64,000 bases of DNA from Cyclobacteriaceae bacterium (GCA_016787645.1 JAEUUF010000013.1:372001-436000); one strand, 5' to 3'. Positions 17,354-27,081 are shown, numbered from the stretch's first letter. The notes: generated from the sequence alone by a model not told the origin. Program-made: numbers and translations.

Positions 17354-17390
17354 TGAAAAAAGAGCCGCGCCATCATTTGATAACGCGGCC
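17354..17390 (-). terminator. Rho-independent terminator for the usp gene
   Basis: Stem GCCGCG (17364-17369) and CGCGGC (17384-17389), with an inner ATCA/TGAT stem. On the minus strand it is followed by TCTTTTTTC. Confidence 0.85.
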
Positions 17391-17411
17391 TTATAAGCCT
17401 GATTAAGGTTC

Positions 17412-18269
17412 TTATCGCTTCACCACAAAGGTAAGCACCGGCCGTGAGGCATGGCTGGCCACATCTTCCGCGACACTGCCAGCAATCACGTGTGCAAAGC
17501 CGGACCGCCCATGGGTAGCCATACCGATCATGTCTGCGTTGATCATATCGGCAAAGCGGATGACTCCTTCCTCCACCGAAAGATCATTGAAGATATTCAG
17601 GGTGTAGTTTTTCAACTGGAGCTTCTTGGCGTATTTCTCCATGTAATCCTTGACAATGTAGTCACGTTGGAAATCACCTGGCGTATTGATTCGCACGAGG
17701 TGTATGGTACTGTTATAAATGGCTTGTGTGCGCTTCAGAATCCGAATGAATATTTCTTCACTGGACGACATTGATGTCGCAAAAACTATGTTCTTGAAGT
17801 CTGTGGTGGCCGGCTTTTTTTGCACCGTCAACACCGGGCAATGGGCTGTTCGAATGATTTTCTCCGTATTCGATCCGATCACCATACCGCCGATACCGGT
17901 ACGGCCTGCGGTACCCATGATCACAAGGTCGGCCTTTTGCTCGGCAATAACGGTCCGCATGCCGTGATAAGGATTACCCACCCGCATTACGCCCTCCACC
18001 TTGACGCTTGAGTATCGGGGGTCGCTCACGGCCTTCTGCAATTGTTTCTTTGACTTTTCAATCAGCTTGATCATGAACAAGCCGTCGATCCCTGAACCGC
18101 CCTGAGCCACCTGGCCCTCCACATTGAACGAGCTGCTGGTCGATGATCCCTCCTCCACGACGTGAAAGAGAACAAGGGCAGCACCGGACTTCTTGGCGAT
18201 TTCAAAACCAAGGTCTGTGGCAATGCTGGCTTCTTTTGAAAAATCGGTTGGAACGAGTATTTTTTTCAT
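17412..18269 (-). CDS. Tandem universal stress protein
   Basis: A 285-residue protein of two Usp domains. The first (about 1-145) has the ATP-binding pattern G-2x-G-9x-G-S/T in MGTAGRTGIGGMVIGSN; the second (about 155-285) has it in MATHGRSGFAHVIAGSV. Both begin with the usual core strand, ILVPTDFS at residue 3. Such proteins bind ATP and are induced by starvation or oxygen stress. It stands alone, with its own terminator. The upstream gap holds a TACATTTA box on the minus strand and a separated inverted repeat, ATTAGGC at 18285-18291 and GCCTAAT at 18331-18337. Confidence 0.92.
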   Translation of the reverse strand: MKKILVPTDFSKEASIATDLGFEIAKKSGAALVLFHVVEEGSSTSSSFNVEGQVAQGGSGIDGLFMIKLIEKSKKQLQKAVSDPRYSSVKVEGVMRVGNPYHGMRTVIAEQKADLVIMGTAGRTGIGGMVIGSNTEKIIRTAHCPVLTVQKKPATTDFKNIVFATSMSSSEEIFIRILKRTQAIYNSTIHLVRINTPGDFQRDYIVKDYMEKYAKKLQLKNYTLNIFNDLSVEEGVIRFADMINADMIGMATHGRSGFAHVIAGSVAEDVASHASRPVLTFVVKR

Positions 18270-18394
18270 ATCAGGGAGTTTACGATTAGGCTATTGGTAA
18301 ATGTAGGTAATTCGATGAAAATCGCACACGGCCTAATGCTTAATTTTCCCTCCTTTCGGTCGCGAAATGCCGACCCAACTTATATCGGTTCCCG

Positions 18395-18402
18395 TATCTT
18401 GC
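18395..18402 (+). promoter_or_regulatory. -7 box candidate for the SF1 helicase gene
   Basis: TATCTTGC matches TAnnTTTG in six of eight bases and ends only seven bases before the ATG at 18410, so the message would be leaderless or nearly so. Confidence 0.4.
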
Positions 18403-18409
18403 GGCTCGC

Positions 18410-20332
18410 ATGACCTCGATCGAAAGCCTTAAGCATACCCTCGAACTCTTGCGTAAGGAACGACAGGCCGACTTGGAATATTATCGCCAAAAGGTACTTC
18501 TCCGGTCCCTGCACCAGCGCGTTCAGGAAGGCACCACCTGGTACCCCGTACGCTTGCGCAACGACTACATTGGCACCGGCGAGCGACTGGTCATCGAGGT
18601 AGAACGAACGAATCACCTCGAACAACCCCACGCATTTCAGGCAGGCAAATCGGTAAGTGTCTTCTGCAACGCTTCTGGCAAACCAGAAAAGGAACACGCC
18701 AACGGGGTCATCAATTACGTCAGGGACAATGCAATGGTCATCACTTTGCAGGGCGATGAGCTACCCGACTGGATTGAGGATGGTCAACTGGGCATCGATG
18801 TGATGTTTGACGAGATGAGCTACCGCGAAATGGAATTTGCCCTGAAAGAGGTTATGAAAGCCGAAAACACGCGTGTCGCGACATTGCGCGAAATTCTTCT
18901 TGGCGACCTCGCCCCTGCTCCAACCGAACCTCAAGCCTTGGAATCCACAGCAACGTTCCTGAACACCAGCCAGGCGGATGCCCTTCAAAATGTTCTGAGT
19001 ACAAAAGATATCGCCTTCATACACGGCCCACCCGGTACAGGGAAGACGACAACCATGGTGGGGGCGATCCTCGCTGCGGTAAAAAAGGAATCGCAGGTGC
19101 TGGTCACTGCACCCAGCAATGCCGCCGTTGACCTGCTGGCAGAAAAACTAAGCGACCTGGGTCTCCAGGTCGTTCGGATTGGTCATCCGGCCCGGGTCAC
19201 CGAACAAACGCTCAGCAAGACGCTCGACGCCCGTATAGCACAGCATGTTCATTATCCCGAACTCCGTTCCCTGCGCAAACGCATGGAACAACTCAAGACG
19301 ATGGCCATGAAATACAAGCGCAACTTTGGCTATTCCGAAAAAGAACAGCGCCGCCTACTCTTGCAGGAATCAAAAGCAGCGAAGGCGGATGCCGATGTAC
19401 TTGAATTTCATATCGTCAATGATGTCCTGCAGAAGAGCGATGTAATCTGTTGTACCCTGGTCGGCTGTTCACATCCAGTACTCCGCGGAAGAAAATACAG
19501 GACCGCCTTCATCGATGAGGCTGGTCAGGCATTGGAGCCCGCCTGCTGGATTCCGTTACTTCGGTGTGAACGCGTAGTTCTAGCCGGCGACCACCAGCAA
19601 CTACCGCCGACCATCAAATCGAATGAAGCTGCCAAGGAAGGACTGGCGGTTACGCTGTTTGAAAAAGGAATCCTGAAACATCCGGTCAAGGCAAAAATGC
19701 TCCAGGTGCAATACCGCATGCACCAGGCCATCATGGCTTTCTCATCGAGGTATTTTTACCACGATCAGCTCCTTGCCCATGAATCGGTAAAGGCAGCACT
19801 GCTCCACCCTAACCAGGCTCCCATCGAATTTGTGGATACCGCCGGCTGTGGCTACAATGAATCACAGGATCCCGAGACGCTGAGCCGGTTCAATGAAGAA
19901 GAAGCGCATTTGCTTATCCGTCTTGTAGAACGTCTCATCGACGATATCGGCCAGGAAACATGGCTGCAGTATGGTATTACCCTGGGCATCATCACACCCT
20001 ATCGATCACAAGTTGATTTATTGCACAAGCTCGCCGAGCAGTCACCCGTACTGGAGCCGCTCCACAAATTGGTAACTATCAATACGGTTGACGCCTTCCA
20101 GGGACAGGAACGCGATGCGATCGCCATTAGCTTTGTACGCAGCAATGATAAATCAGAGGTTGGATTTTTAAGTGACATTCGTCGTACCAATGTGGCCATG
20201 ACGCGCGCGAAGAAGAAACTTATCATGGTGGGCGACAGTGCTACGCTTGGTGCACATCCTTTCTACGTGGAACTGTTGGAGTATGTGCAAAAGGAGGAGT
20301 TTTATCGGAGTGCGTTTGAGGTGAGGAGCTAG
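18410..20332 (+). CDS. SF1B helicase of the IGHMBP2/SMUBP-2 type
   Basis: A 640-residue superfamily 1 helicase of the UPF1/DNA2/IGHMBP2 class. Residues 1-165 include an N-terminal OB-like domain. Walker A GPPGTGKTTT is at 206-215, Walker B is in FIDEAGQAL near 365, motif III in VLAGDHQQLPPT near 395, and the C-terminal helicase motifs TVDAFQGQERD and RRTNVAMTRAKK are present. Members unwind DNA or RNA 5' to 3'. The gene is followed by a heptamer array that starts at its stop codon, then by a uracil-DNA glycosylase-like gene 34 bases on, so a joint role in nucleic-acid upkeep is possible. Confidence 0.9.
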   Translation: MTSIESLKHTLELLRKERQADLEYYRQKVLLRSLHQRVQEGTTWYPVRLRNDYIGTGERLVIEVERTNHLEQPHAFQAGKSVSVFCNASGKPEKEHANGVINYVRDNAMVITLQGDELPDWIEDGQLGIDVMFDEMSYREMEFALKEVMKAENTRVATLREILLGDLAPAPTEPQALESTATFLNTSQADALQNVLSTKDIAFIHGPPGTGKTTTMVGAILAAVKKESQVLVTAPSNAAVDLLAEKLSDLGLQVVRIGHPARVTEQTLSKTLDARIAQHVHYPELRSLRKRMEQLKTMAMKYKRNFGYSEKEQRRLLLQESKAAKADADVLEFHIVNDVLQKSDVICCTLVGCSHPVLRGRKYRTAFIDEAGQALEPACWIPLLRCERVVLAGDHQQLPPTIKSNEAAKEGLAVTLFEKGILKHPVKAKMLQVQYRMHQAIMAFSSRYFYHDQLLAHESVKAALLHPNQAPIEFVDTAGCGYNESQDPETLSRFNEEEAHLLIRLVERLIDDIGQETWLQYGITLGIITPYRSQVDLLHKLAEQSPVLEPLHKLVTINTVDAFQGQERDAIAISFVRSNDKSEVGFLSDIRRTNVAMTRAKKKLIMVGDSATLGAHPFYVELLEYVQKEEFYRSAFEVRS

Positions 20333-20362
20333 AAGTTAGAAGTTGGGAGTTAGAAGATAGGA
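20328..20362. repeat. Degenerate 7-base tandem array, GTTAGAA-like
   Basis: Units GCTAGAA, GTTAGAA, GTTGGGA, GTTAGAA, GATAGGA fill the whole gap between the helicase and glycosylase genes. The first unit contains the helicase stop codon (TAG at 20330-20332) and the last ends five bases before the next ATG. Confidence 0.65.
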
Positions 20363-20366
20363 GAAG

Positions 20367-21029
20367 ATGCTGTTATCGGATTCGATTTTCAGGTTTCATG
20401 CGATGTTGGTTCCGCCGAAGGTTCCGAGGGGAGTAGCTGTGCTGAATCCCTATCGTGATCCAGAAACCATGAGCCTGGCAAAGGCATTCTATCAAAAATT
20501 CTATTCGGACAATGAACCGCGCAGGTTGATGCTGGGTATTAACCCGGGACGTTTTGGCGCCGGGGTAACCGGTATTTCATTCACCGACCCGGTTCGGATG
20601 GAGTCGGATTGCGGCATCCCGAATACCCTCGCCAAGAAACCCGAGCTTTCATCCGACTTTATCTATCGGATGATTGACGCCTATGGTGGGCCGAAGAAAT
20701 TCTATGGCCGCTATCTCATCTCCGCCGTGTCCCCCCTTGGTTTTACCAAAGACGGCAGGAACATCAACTACTACGACGACAAGAAACTGGAAAGCGCCAT
20801 TCGTCCATTTGCCACCGCCTGCATTACACAACTTGCCCAATTAGGAATCGACGCCAGCCGCTGTTACTGCATCGGGGAAGGCAAGAATTTTGATTTCCTG
20901 GTAAAGTTGAACGACGAACAGCATTGGTTCGGGGAAATTATTCCCCTTGCCCATCCCCGGTTTATCATGCAATACCGGCGCAAACAACTCCGGGGTTACA
21001 TTCAATCCTACCTGGATCAACTCCGCTGA
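20367..21029 (+). CDS. SMUG2-like uracil-DNA glycosylase family protein (DUF4918)
   Basis: A 220-residue protein of the uracil-DNA glycosylase superfamily. Motif 1 is GINPGRFGAG at 57-66, with Asn59 where SMUG-type enzymes keep an Asn, and motif 2 is HPRF with His196. The pattern is that of the SMUG2 subfamily first described from Pedobacter. The enzyme would cut uracil or deaminated bases from DNA. The first ATG at 20367 is used; a second in-frame ATG at residue 13 is possible. Its 3' end overlaps hrpB by 13 bases on the other strand. Confidence 0.85.
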   Translation: MLLSDSIFRFHAMLVPPKVPRGVAVLNPYRDPETMSLAKAFYQKFYSDNEPRRLMLGINPGRFGAGVTGISFTDPVRMESDCGIPNTLAKKPELSSDFIYRMIDAYGGPKKFYGRYLISAVSPLGFTKDGRNINYYDDKKLESAIRPFATACITQLAQLGIDASRCYCIGEGKNFDFLVKLNDEQHWFGEIIPLAHPRFIMQYRRKQLRGYIQSYLDQLR

Positions 21030-23509
21030 TCCGGCTTTCTCCTGGCGCCTCGAACAGGCGTTGCAGTCCACGGGTCTTCCGGCCAGCTGTGTTTTGGGTA
21101 TCTCCTCCGGAGCTCCTTTCTCACTTCATGATAGGTGTTCTGCCAAAAACTGCGGAGGTCCTGTGTCACTTGAACAGGCTTGTAACCTGGTGAGAGCAGG
21201 TGAAGCACGACCCGCTTGTCACCCCCATTTACGGCAGGTGTTTCCAGCAGGCCAAACATCTCCTGGAGTCGTACCTCCAGGATTGGTGCGGCGCCGTCTT
21301 CGAAATATCTTAGTTTGATCATCGATCCAGTAGGCACTTCAAGCCTGGCCGGCGCAAGTTCATCCAGCTTTCCCTGCAATTCCCACGGAAGCATGGACTT
21401 CAGCAAACTTGATTTATCCAGCCGTTTCAGTTCACTTTCACGCCGCACACCCAGGAACGGGGTTAGCCAAGTTTCAGGCTTCTCCAAAAGAATATCATTA
21501 CGAACATCAGGCCATCCTTCCAAAGGCCGCCACGTCCGAAGACTGAGAATCCTGGCCTGCAATTCCGCTTCCTCTTCGCCCCAGTCAAGCAAAGACAATC
21601 CACGCTCTCTTAGCTGCCTACAAATCACCGGGATCGCCTGTTGGTCGGTTAGGTTCTGAATCGGTTTTGACGATAGCAATACACCTCCCACGCGGCGCTC
21701 TAAAGCTCCAAGGACCCGGGAACCAGTTTCATCCCAGAAAATATTCTCTTTCTCTGTTGCCAATTCCGCGAGGTCATCTTCATGAACCGGTGCAGCGAGG
21801 AATATCTTTCCCTCTCCTTTTCCAGCATCCAGGTGTGCGGCACATAACCACGGTTGATGCACGAGCGGATCGTGTGGTGGCAGCTTCACCACCAACCCAC
21901 TGGCCAGCGTGAAGTATTCGCTCTGCCGGCCGTTCTGCCGGGCCACTCGCTCCGGATAAGCACTCACGAGCAGTTTGCCCACCTCAAAGTCAGCAGGCAG
22001 TGTGTTGTCCGCATCTACGCGAAGAAATCGCCGCCACTGGGAAGCCAGCTTTTCGATCCGCTCCAGCGCGCCGCGGTCAGCGGCAACCCGCTCCTTTCCC
22101 CGCCAGCGACGGAGCGCTTCAATTCGCAGCGTAAGGTCAGCACCCGCATCCTTTCCCAATGGATCCCGCTCTTCCAGCACCGCGGCAACGTCACACGCCA
22201 GTGAACTACTCTTCCCGTCAAGCCCTGGCCGGCTCAGCATGTGCGCGATGCGCGGATGGGTAGGGAAACGTACCATTTCCTTCCCCCGTGCCGTGATGCC
22301 CACTTCATCGATGGCTTCCAACTGCTGAAGCAAATCGATCGACTGGCTAACTGCCCCCTTTGGTGGCGGTGTCATCCAGGTCAGTTCGTAAGGATCCGCC
22401 GCACCCCATTGGCGCAGTTCAAGAATGAGCGGTGCAAGATCCGCTTCGAGGATCTCTGGTTTTCGTTGTGGTTGAAGGTTGCGTTGAACAGCCTCTGTCC
22501 ACAGCCGGTAACAGATACCTGGTGCCAACCGGCCAGCCCGGCCTGCCCGTTGGTCGGCAGCATCCTTGGTTACCCGGATGGTATCCAGTCGCGTAAGCCC
22601 GCTGCGCGGATCGAATCGGGGAACCCGGGAAAGTCCCGCGTCGATTACAACCCGTATTCCTTCAATGGTCAATGAGGTCTCGGCGATCGATGTAGCCAGC
22701 ACTACTTTCCGAAGACCATCTTCGCGCGGCAAGATGGCCTCTTGTTGCTGCCGGAAAGGTAAATCACCGAAGAGTGGGACAACCACCGCGGACAAAGGTT
22801 CTTCATCGAGGTACTCCATCGTTTGCCGGATCTCGCCTGCCCCGGGAAGAAAGACGAGGATATCTCCTGATTCTTCACGGACCGCCTTTCGTACGGCCTG
22901 CGCAGAGCGGAGGGCCACCGGCTTGTCGCTGTCCTGCGAGGCGTAACGCATCTCCACGGGGAACTGACGTCCCTGGGAGGTGACTACCGGTGCCCCATTC
23001 AGCAACAGCGAAAGTGTGGCAGCATCGATGGTGGCGGACATGATCAGGATGCGGAGATCGGCCCGCAGGATATGTTGCACCTGTAACGCCAATGCCAGCG
23101 CCAAATCAGCCTGGAGACTGCGCTCATGAAATTCATCGAAGATGACCAGCCCGATGTCCTCCATGTTGCTGTCGGTTTGAATTTTCCGGGTGAGGATACC
23201 TTCCGTCACCACCTCAATGCGGGTTGATGAGGTCACATTCGATTCAAACCGAACCCGATAGCCCACCGTGTATCCGGGTGATTCTTCCCGGAGCTGCGCC
23301 ATCCGCGAGGCTACTGCCTTTGTGGCCAACCTTCGCGGCTCCAGCATGATCATCTTCTTTCCGGCGAGCCAGGGTTCATCAAGAAGCTCAAGGGGTACGA
23401 GTGTGGATTTTCCTGCACCAGGCGGCGCCTGGAGTATCACAACAGGGTAATCACGCAGTTTCTCCTTTAGAAGTGGTATTACTTCAAGGACAGGCAGGTC
23501 CATGGACAT
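21017..23509 (-). CDS. hrpB: ATP-dependent DEAH helicase HrpB
   Basis: An 830-residue DEAH/RHA-type helicase. Walker A is APPGAGKST at 28-36, Walker B DEFH at 125-128 and SAT near 159-161. The RecA-like C-terminal part has VLATSIAETSLTIEGI and QRAGRAGRLAPG. Then come the HA2 domain and the long C-terminal region (from about residue 480) that marks HrpB and separates it from HrpA. The function in bacteria is poorly known; RNA processing has been suggested. An in-frame ATG at residue 3 could also be the start. Confidence 0.93.
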   Translation of the reverse strand: MSMDLPVLEVIPLLKEKLRDYPVVILQAPPGAGKSTLVPLELLDEPWLAGKKMIMLEPRRLATKAVASRMAQLREESPGYTVGYRVRFESNVTSSTRIEVVTEGILTRKIQTDSNMEDIGLVIFDEFHERSLQADLALALALQVQHILRADLRILIMSATIDAATLSLLLNGAPVVTSQGRQFPVEMRYASQDSDKPVALRSAQAVRKAVREESGDILVFLPGAGEIRQTMEYLDEEPLSAVVVPLFGDLPFRQQQEAILPREDGLRKVVLATSIAETSLTIEGIRVVIDAGLSRVPRFDPRSGLTRLDTIRVTKDAADQRAGRAGRLAPGICYRLWTEAVQRNLQPQRKPEILEADLAPLILELRQWGAADPYELTWMTPPPKGAVSQSIDLLQQLEAIDEVGITARGKEMVRFPTHPRIAHMLSRPGLDGKSSSLACDVAAVLEERDPLGKDAGADLTLRIEALRRWRGKERVAADRGALERIEKLASQWRRFLRVDADNTLPADFEVGKLLVSAYPERVARQNGRQSEYFTLASGLVVKLPPHDPLVHQPWLCAAHLDAGKGEGKIFLAAPVHEDDLAELATEKENIFWDETGSRVLGALERRVGGVLLSSKPIQNLTDQQAIPVICRQLRERGLSLLDWGEEEAELQARILSLRTWRPLEGWPDVRNDILLEKPETWLTPFLGVRRESELKRLDKSSLLKSMLPWELQGKLDELAPARLEVPTGSMIKLRYFEDGAAPILEVRLQEMFGLLETPAVNGGDKRVVLHLLSPGYKPVQVTQDLRSFWQNTYHEVRKELRRRYPKHSWPEDPWTATPVRGARRKPDQRS

Positions 23510-23542
23510 GGACGCAAATTAGGCGATCAGGGGGAGACGCTA

Positions 23543-23980
23543 CTAACTCAGCAACATTTCAACCCGCTTCATCGTCTCGGCCGCGGATTGATTGTTCTTA
23601 ATGTTGGCGTGGATCACGTTGATCAACTCAGGCACTTTTGCTTTTGGATAGCCAAATTTGATGGCGAACAGGTTGGAGAGCTTCCGCTCTTCATCGTGCA
23701 CACTGGCATCGACCGTCATCATATGTACCAGGTCATACAATTGGTGGAAACGTTCAGATTTGTCCTGAGGGATTTCAAAAGCAATACCGGCGTGGTTCTT
23801 CCGGATATCCTTCAGATGACTTTCCGATATGTTGTTCCGCTTGGCGATAGATTTTAACAGATCATATTCCACGTCCGCAAAGTTTCCGTCTGCAGCAGCC
23901 ATTTCAATCAGGTTCTTCATGTGGCTCCGCGCTGTTCCTTTGCCTTGGCGGAACATGTTTAATACATCACTAAAGTTCAT
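23543..23980 (-). CDS. TerB-like alpha-helical protein
   Basis: A 145-residue, mainly helical protein. The MAAADGNFADVEYDLLKSIAK stretch (residues 26-46) and the later VDASVHDEERKLSNLFA have the acid-rich repeats seen in TerB-family proteins. The ATG at 23980 is preferred to a non-ATG start 36 bases upstream. There are no other tellurite-resistance genes nearby, so it is a housekeeping-type member of unknown role. It lies 33 bases before hrpB and in the same direction, so they may be co-transcribed. Confidence 0.7.
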   Translation of the reverse strand: MNFSDVLNMFRQGKGTARSHMKNLIEMAAADGNFADVEYDLLKSIAKRNNISESHLKDIRKNHAGIAFEIPQDKSERFHQLYDLVHMMTVDASVHDEERKLSNLFAIKFGYPKAKVPELINVIHANIKNNQSAAETMKRVEMLLS

Positions 23981-24055
23981 GGTGTAGGGGTTGTTTGATG
24001 TGCTGAATTTAGGCAAGTGCCCTTCAACCCCAAAAGAAACACGTCATGATTTTTG

Positions 24056-25792
24056 TCAAATCCGGGCCTGGTAAGTATAGAGTTCGAAATACCTGCCCTT
24101 GCGCTCAATGAGCTCTTCGTGTGTGCCCCGTTCCACAATCTGGCCGCCTTCCACCACTAAAATTTGCGTGGCCTGCCGGATCGTGCTTAACCGGTGTGCG
24201 ATTACGAACGTCGTGCGTCCTTTCATCAGTCCCCTCAGGCTCTCCTGGATAAACGATTCGCTTTCGGTATCGAGGTTTGAAGTGGCTTCGTCGAGTACCA
24301 GGATCCTTGGATTGGCCAGAATTGCCCGGGCGATGGCAATGCGCTGCCGCTGGCCACCCGAAAGTTTGACACCCCTCTCCCCGATCACCGTCTCCAGCCC
24401 ATCTTCAAATCGACTGGTAAACTCATGTACGTGCGCTGCATGGACGGCCTGCTGCAATTGTTCTTCCGTAGCGTTTGGCCTCGGGAACATGATGTTCTCC
24501 CGGATCGTACCCTCGAAGAGAAAATCGTCCTGCAGGACTACGCCGAGCTGGCTGCGGTAGCTATCCAGCGAAACCGCGGCCAAGTCCATTCCGTCGACCG
24601 TTATCTTACCGCTTTGTGGATTGAGGAACGATGCGGCAAGGCCTGCAATAGTCGTCTTGCCCGACCCCGAGGTGCCGACCAAGGCGGTTACCGAACCAGC
24701 TGGAGCGACAAATGAGATGTTGCGCAGGACTTCCTTGCCTTCCTCATAAGCGAAGGACACATTCTCAAAGGCGATATCCCCCCGAATAGCTCCAATCTTG
24801 ACGGTCCGGAGCGTTCCGTCGTCTTCCGGGGTCATGTTCATTAATTCTTCCGTACGGTCAAGCCCGGCGAATGCCTCAGTAAGCTGACTGCCAATGTTGC
24901 TCATCTGGATGATTGGCGCTACCATAAAACCAAGGAAAACGATAAACGATAGCAGTTCACCAATGGTCAGTTGCTGGTTAATAATGAGGTAGCCGCCGAT
25001 GCCCAGGATCCCGGTTGACGCCAGGCCCAGCAAGAAGGTGGCCGAACTGGTAATGAGACTGGTGGAGGTCAGGCTGGCCTTGACATTGAGGAACAATTTC
25101 TCAACACCTGTTTCAAAGGTCTTGATCTCCTGACCTTCCGCATTGAATCCCTTAATCACCCGAATGCCATTTAGGGTTTCCGTGAGTCGGCCGGTTACGT
25201 CGGCGGTAATCTTGCCGCGGTCCCGGAAGATTGGACGAATCTTGCCAAAGGCTTTCAGGGAAATGAGTCCCAGGATGGCCACCGGAACCAAAGTGAATAC
25301 CGTCATCATCGGGCTTATCCGGATCATGAGTACAAGGCAAATCACCGCGGTCAATACACCCCCTACCAACTGTACAAGGCCGGTTCCCACGAGGTTGCGG
25401 ACCCCCTCCACGTCGTTCATGATCCGGCTCACCAGGGCCCCAGACTTGTTATTGTCAAAGAAGCGAATGGGAAGTCGGAGTACCTGTTTTTGCACCTTGG
25501 CGCGAAGTACCGAGATCAGGTGCTGGGCTTCGACGCTAAGGAGCTGCGTGAGTGCGTAGGAGGTGACGGATTGGATCAGGATGGAACCTGCCACTGCCAA
25601 CAGTAGCAATTTGAGCATTTCCAGGTCACCTTTGGCAATTACGTCGTCCATCAGGTACTGGGTCGCCCCGGGCAGCACAAGTCCCGAGAGACGGCTAATG
25701 ATAATGAGAATCAACCCCAGGAATAACATCTTGCGGCGGGGCCAAACAATGGTCTTAAAGACCTGGCCGATAGTGACTTTGGCTTTGCTCAT
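24056..25792 (-). CDS. ABC exporter, fused permease and ATPase (MsbA-like)
   Basis: A 578-residue half-transporter. Six transmembrane helices lie within residues 20-310, followed by the nucleotide-binding domain: Walker A GTSGSGKTT at 373-381, signature LSGGQ at 477-481, Walker B ending in DE at 501-502 and the H-loop His in FVIAHRLST. It would work as a homodimer. Sequence alone does not tell lipid A, lipid or drug export apart. It is transcribed alone, with 241 bases of non-coding DNA upstream. Confidence 0.92.
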   Translation of the reverse strand: MSKAKVTIGQVFKTIVWPRRKMLFLGLILIIISRLSGLVLPGATQYLMDDVIAKGDLEMLKLLLLAVAGSILIQSVTSYALTQLLSVEAQHLISVLRAKVQKQVLRLPIRFFDNNKSGALVSRIMNDVEGVRNLVGTGLVQLVGGVLTAVICLVLMIRISPMMTVFTLVPVAILGLISLKAFGKIRPIFRDRGKITADVTGRLTETLNGIRVIKGFNAEGQEIKTFETGVEKLFLNVKASLTSTSLITSSATFLLGLASTGILGIGGYLIINQQLTIGELLSFIVFLGFMVAPIIQMSNIGSQLTEAFAGLDRTEELMNMTPEDDGTLRTVKIGAIRGDIAFENVSFAYEEGKEVLRNISFVAPAGSVTALVGTSGSGKTTIAGLAASFLNPQSGKITVDGMDLAAVSLDSYRSQLGVVLQDDFLFEGTIRENIMFPRPNATEEQLQQAVHAAHVHEFTSRFEDGLETVIGERGVKLSGGQRQRIAIARAILANPRILVLDEATSNLDTESESFIQESLRGLMKGRTTFVIAHRLSTIRQATQILVVEGGQIVERGTHEELIERKGRYFELYTYQARI

Positions 25793-25954
25793 GGGAAATT
25801 AAGAGTGCAAGTATACAGTGCGGAGACGAATCTAAAGTCAATTTATTGTGGTTCTGCTTTTTTTGGCCCGATCACCCTAAGCAATCAGTACCCCTCAGGC
25901 TGGCAGTTGACTTTTGGCTATCGGGTATTTCCATGACCTGGTTCAGATCACCTA

Positions 25955-26034
25955 GACACGCAGACACCCAGACACCCAGATACCCAGACACCCAGACACC
26001 CAGACACCCAGACACCCAGACACGTAGACATCTT
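25955..26034. repeat. 8-base tandem array, unit GACACCCA
   Basis: Ten consecutive octamers: GACACGCA, GACACCCA twice, GATACCCA, GACACCCA four times, GACACGTA, GACATCTT. It ends at the stop codon of the minus-strand gene 26034-26444 and fills a third of the gap to the ABC exporter gene. A second array of the same octamer type lies at 32038-32141. Confidence 0.9.
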
Positions 26035-26444
26035 CACACCAAATCCACGTGATATACATCCGTCTCATTCCTCGCAATATTGGCGACATGAAATCCTCCC
26101 GGCTCAGCGATTTGCTCCATGAGATCGAAGACACGGCAGGATTTGGGGAGCGACGTGAAGATCAGCAGGAAAGTATATGGTAGGCGGTCTGGTATCAGCG
26201 TCCAAAGCGGAGCGTAGGTGATATTTTCAGCGTGAATAAGTTCCGCTTTGCTGGCAGAATGGCGATCTACGAGAAACGTGGTCCTCCAAATTCGGATGAG
26301 CATGTCCTGCCATTGATTATTGAAATGACAGTGCACATAGACGAAGGAATCATTCATCAACTCCGGGTGGAGTGCCGCCAGCAAGTCCATATCCACGGAT
26401 GGTTTGGCTTTAACGGGCGGCTCAGCGATGATGGGTTTGGCCAT
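26034..26444 (-). CDS. Conserved hypothetical protein
   Basis: A 136-residue soluble protein that I cannot assign. It has an N-terminal Pro/Lys-rich stretch and then a compact alpha/beta region with LVDRHSASKAEL near 60-71 and ends in TDVYHVDLV. There is no signal peptide or membrane segment. Its stop codon abuts the octamer array at 25955-26034. It lies 28 bases downstream of the membrane protein at 26473-27081 and may be in its transcript. Confidence 0.6.
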   Translation of the reverse strand: MAKPIIAEPPVKAKPSVDMDLLAALHPELMNDSFVYVHCHFNNQWQDMLIRIWRTTFLVDRHSASKAELIHAENITYAPLWTLIPDRLPYTFLLIFTSLPKSCRVFDLMEQIAEPGGFHVANIARNETDVYHVDLV

Positions 26445-26472
26445 GATGGCACAAACTTAACAAAAGGAAAGA

Positions 26473-27081
26473 TCACGAAACGGCAGCAGCGTCTTGCCCA
26501 GGCGACGAAAAGACCTTTTTCAACCCGGCCCCGGTGATATATCCCATTAGTGGTCCGCCACCAAGCACAAGAGTAAACGCAAGGATGATTCCCACTACAT
26601 TGCGCATGTGGATCACATCGAGCGCCATGGAAACTCCAAATAGCAAGTTATAGCTCACCCAGCCCACCGTGCTATAGGGAATCCAAAGCTTTGCGCGGGA
26701 CGAGACGGGTTTCAAAACAAAATAATACTGGAGCAGCGAGGTAATCACCGCGCCAACAAGTGCGGAAACGGCGACCATGACGTCGGCTGAGTAGGGAATC
26801 CAGGTTGACAGGTAGTCATATACCAGAAAAGGAATACCAAGACCGCCCAATAAACACCAAACCCAAGTCAGCCCGTTGTTCACGTACTTGCGAATAATCA
26901 GCCATTGCATAATACCAACACCCATTCCCATCCCAAGTCCGATCGCTCCCTGGCCTGATTTTCCTGAGATGTGGAGCAAATCAAATAGTCCAGAAATGGC
27001 GATGAGGAGACCAATTCCTATAATCCAGCCTGCCAAACAATAAAGGGTCCAGCGAAGCAAGGGAAATGGCTTTGTATTCAT
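26473..27081 (-). CDS. Multi-pass membrane protein of unknown function
   Basis: A 202-residue protein with about six hydrophobic segments, rich in Gly (for example GLGMGMGVGIMQWLIIRKY near 53-71). The ATG at 27081 is chosen, as it follows a purine-rich GGACAGG and starts the hydrophobic part properly; an upstream TTG at 27117 is rejected. No family recognised. It is divergent from the thrE pair. Confidence 0.6.
   Translation of the reverse strand: MNTKPFPLLRWTLYCLAGWIIGIGLLIAISGLFDLLHISGKSGQGAIGLGMGMGVGIMQWLIIRKYVNNGLTWVWCLLGGLGIPFLVYDYLSTWIPYSADVMVAVSALVGAVITSLLQYYFVLKPVSSRAKLWIPYSTVGWVSYNLLFGVSMALDVIHMRNVVGIILAFTLVLGGGPLMGYITGAGLKKVFSSPGQDAAAVS

Noticed and set aside
23543..23980. Tellurite-resistance cluster
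   Set aside because: A lone TerB-like gene without terA, terC, terD or terZ nearby.
25846..26134. Reading frames through the octamer array giving repeats such as DTQTPRH
   Set aside because: The frame is a by-product of the 8-base tandem repeat, has no start signals, and overlaps the end of the real minus-strand gene.
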